Shown here: positions 63,148-64,000 of the stretch, piece by piece
Layout of the letters: the number at the start of each line of letters is the position of its first letter
Position numbering within the stretch: position 1 is the first letter of the stretch
Source: Phytophthora quininea
Taxonomy: Eukaryota; Oomycota; Peronosporomycetes; Peronosporales; Peronosporaceae
NCBI GenBank assembly: GCA_011947345.1
Contig: JAAVTG010000064.1
Location: 1 to 64,000, forward strand
Length of the DNA: 64,000 nucleotides
Reading direction: 5' to 3'
Notes under the pieces: generated by a model
Told to the model about the DNA's origin: nothing
What the model saw: only the letters and a program-made list of their open reading frames with translations
Databases searched by the model: none
Program-made: the position numbers and the translations under genes

Positions 63148-64000
63148 TCATCTTCTCCATGGGTCTACACCTATTCCGCTTGATTTCCGCGGTTCCTGCC
63201 ATGCCTGCGAGTTTGAGAAATATCGACATCGCAGCTTTCCAGTTGCCGCACGCCTTGCTGGCGATTGATGTGTTTTTTTATTATTATTGAAGGTTAGCCC
63301 AAGATGGTTGAAAACTCTTTCGTAACTCATTTTGTGGGTTTCATATGACATAGATTTTGTGCAAGAACTTGATGTCGTGCCAGTCCTTAGAGAGTTGGAA
63401 CGAGGGAAATGGCTCCGAATCAACATGAAAACGCTCGAGTAAGTAAAACGCTACGGCTCCAACAGGACATAAGTGAACATCTTTGTTGCGAATGAAGCCG
63501 ACGTGTTGCAGTTTTCCAAACGTGTATGTGTTGCCATGCTGAATCAACAAAACGAGTGCAATGCAGGTCTGATACCCCTCGCGATCAAGCTCCTGTGAGA
63601 ACATGTCGGCCAATTCAAGATCTCGAATATTTTCTCCGCGCAGTAAGCCGTAATGAGATACTAAAAACGCTGCTCTTCCGCGGATGTCGTTCAAATCAAA
63701 GAAAGCGGCACAGATCTGTCGAAACCGAGCTTCAGAGTGGTAGCCATCGAGAAGAGAACCAACCCCACGGTCCTGATAGTTTTGTTTTTCCTTGCTGTTG
63801 CTTGAGTCTGAACATTCTTTATCAACTGCTTGACTTGGTGGGACCGAGGATGATCGTTGGAGTTGACTCGTAATGCGACTTGCTGATTATACAGATCGAC
63901 TACCGCATTGACATATCCACAGACGGTCGATCCTCCAATAATCGAGCCTTTTTCTTTTAGACTCGCGACCTACAACTCTCTCCATCAAAAAAGGTGAAAT
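63148..64000 (-). pseudogene. Second Crypton-like tyrosine recombinase (Ndc10-like fold), partial
   Basis: The minus-strand gene enters from the right edge. Pieces: VVDLYNQQVALRV and IRTV near 63880-63760, then a frame break, then 63740-63341 with FLVSHYGLLRGENIRDLELADMF (Arg of the catalytic set), GKLQHVGFIRNKDVHLCPVGAVAFYLLERFH, and SKDWHDIKF. Another break leads to 63350-63148 with a degenerate KTHQSPARRAAT, where H-x-x-R is expected. The HLCPVGA...FYL pattern is characteristic of Crypton recombinases related to the fungal centromere protein Ndc10. It differs clearly from the recombinase at 3952-5714. Confidence 0.75.

Overview
The window looks like a gene-poor, repeat-rich stretch of an oomycete genome, most likely a Phytophthora or close relative. 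The main grounds are a cluster of RxLR-dEER effector genes with W/Y-rich helical modules, short GT-AG introns of about 54-91 nt, and a mix of Crypton, Harbinger, MULE, pogo, hAT, Helitron and LINE elements. I see no rRNA, no tRNA, no CRISPR array and no bacterial operon structure. Most transposase genes are frameshifted. The clearly intact or plausible reading frames are one RxLR effector (10572-11714), two Myb/SANT-like proteins (7736-8506 with a doubtful start, 41371-42180), a three-exon orphan gene (38223-39049) and a strongly divergent histone H4 (42497-42808).

Layout, left part. 1-3.7 kb is a decayed LINE with reverse transcriptase and RNase H. 4.0-5.7 kb is a broken Crypton-type tyrosine recombinase. 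6.0-7.1 kb is an internally deleted MULE with perfect 33-bp inverted ends. 7.6-9.9 kb is a Harbinger pair: a Myb-like gene facing a frameshifted transposase. 10.3-24.3 kb is an RxLR effector cluster: one intact gene and six broken relatives, with a TA-flanked DNA transposon inside the second copy and two truncated LINE copies between copies two and three.

Middle. 25.5-36.0 kb is a Helitron (HUH Rep plus PIF1-like helicase). It is cut in two by a 4.6-kb MULE (29242-33844) with 37-bp inverted ends and an exact 9-bp target duplication. That MULE encodes a transposase fused to a complete Ulp1-type cysteine protease domain. 36.6-37.5 kb is a frameshifted gene of oxygenase-like fold, followed by the orphan three-exon gene, a small acidic-tailed pseudogene, a Myb-like gene and the H4 variant.

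Right part. 44.8-46.6 kb is a pogo element with perfect 22-bp ends and TA duplications. 47.0-48.3 kb is a small hAT-like element carrying the first exon of an SR/CLK-type protein kinase. 49.2-51.7 kb holds gag-like coiled-coil reading frames full of nonsense codons. 51.9-52.2 kb is a fragment of an ABCA transporter ATPase. 52.5-54.8 kb is a broken hAT transposase. 55.2-62.9 kb holds two more RxLR-type genes; the second is split by a full-length 6.2-kb LINE with a 19-bp target duplication. 63.1-64.0 kb is a second, different Crypton-like recombinase running off the edge.

Together the window reads as an effector nursery or graveyard. Repeated duplication and sequence exchange among effector copies is visible next to nested transposon insertions, and at least two host gene pieces (kinase exon, ABC ATPase) lie among transposons.
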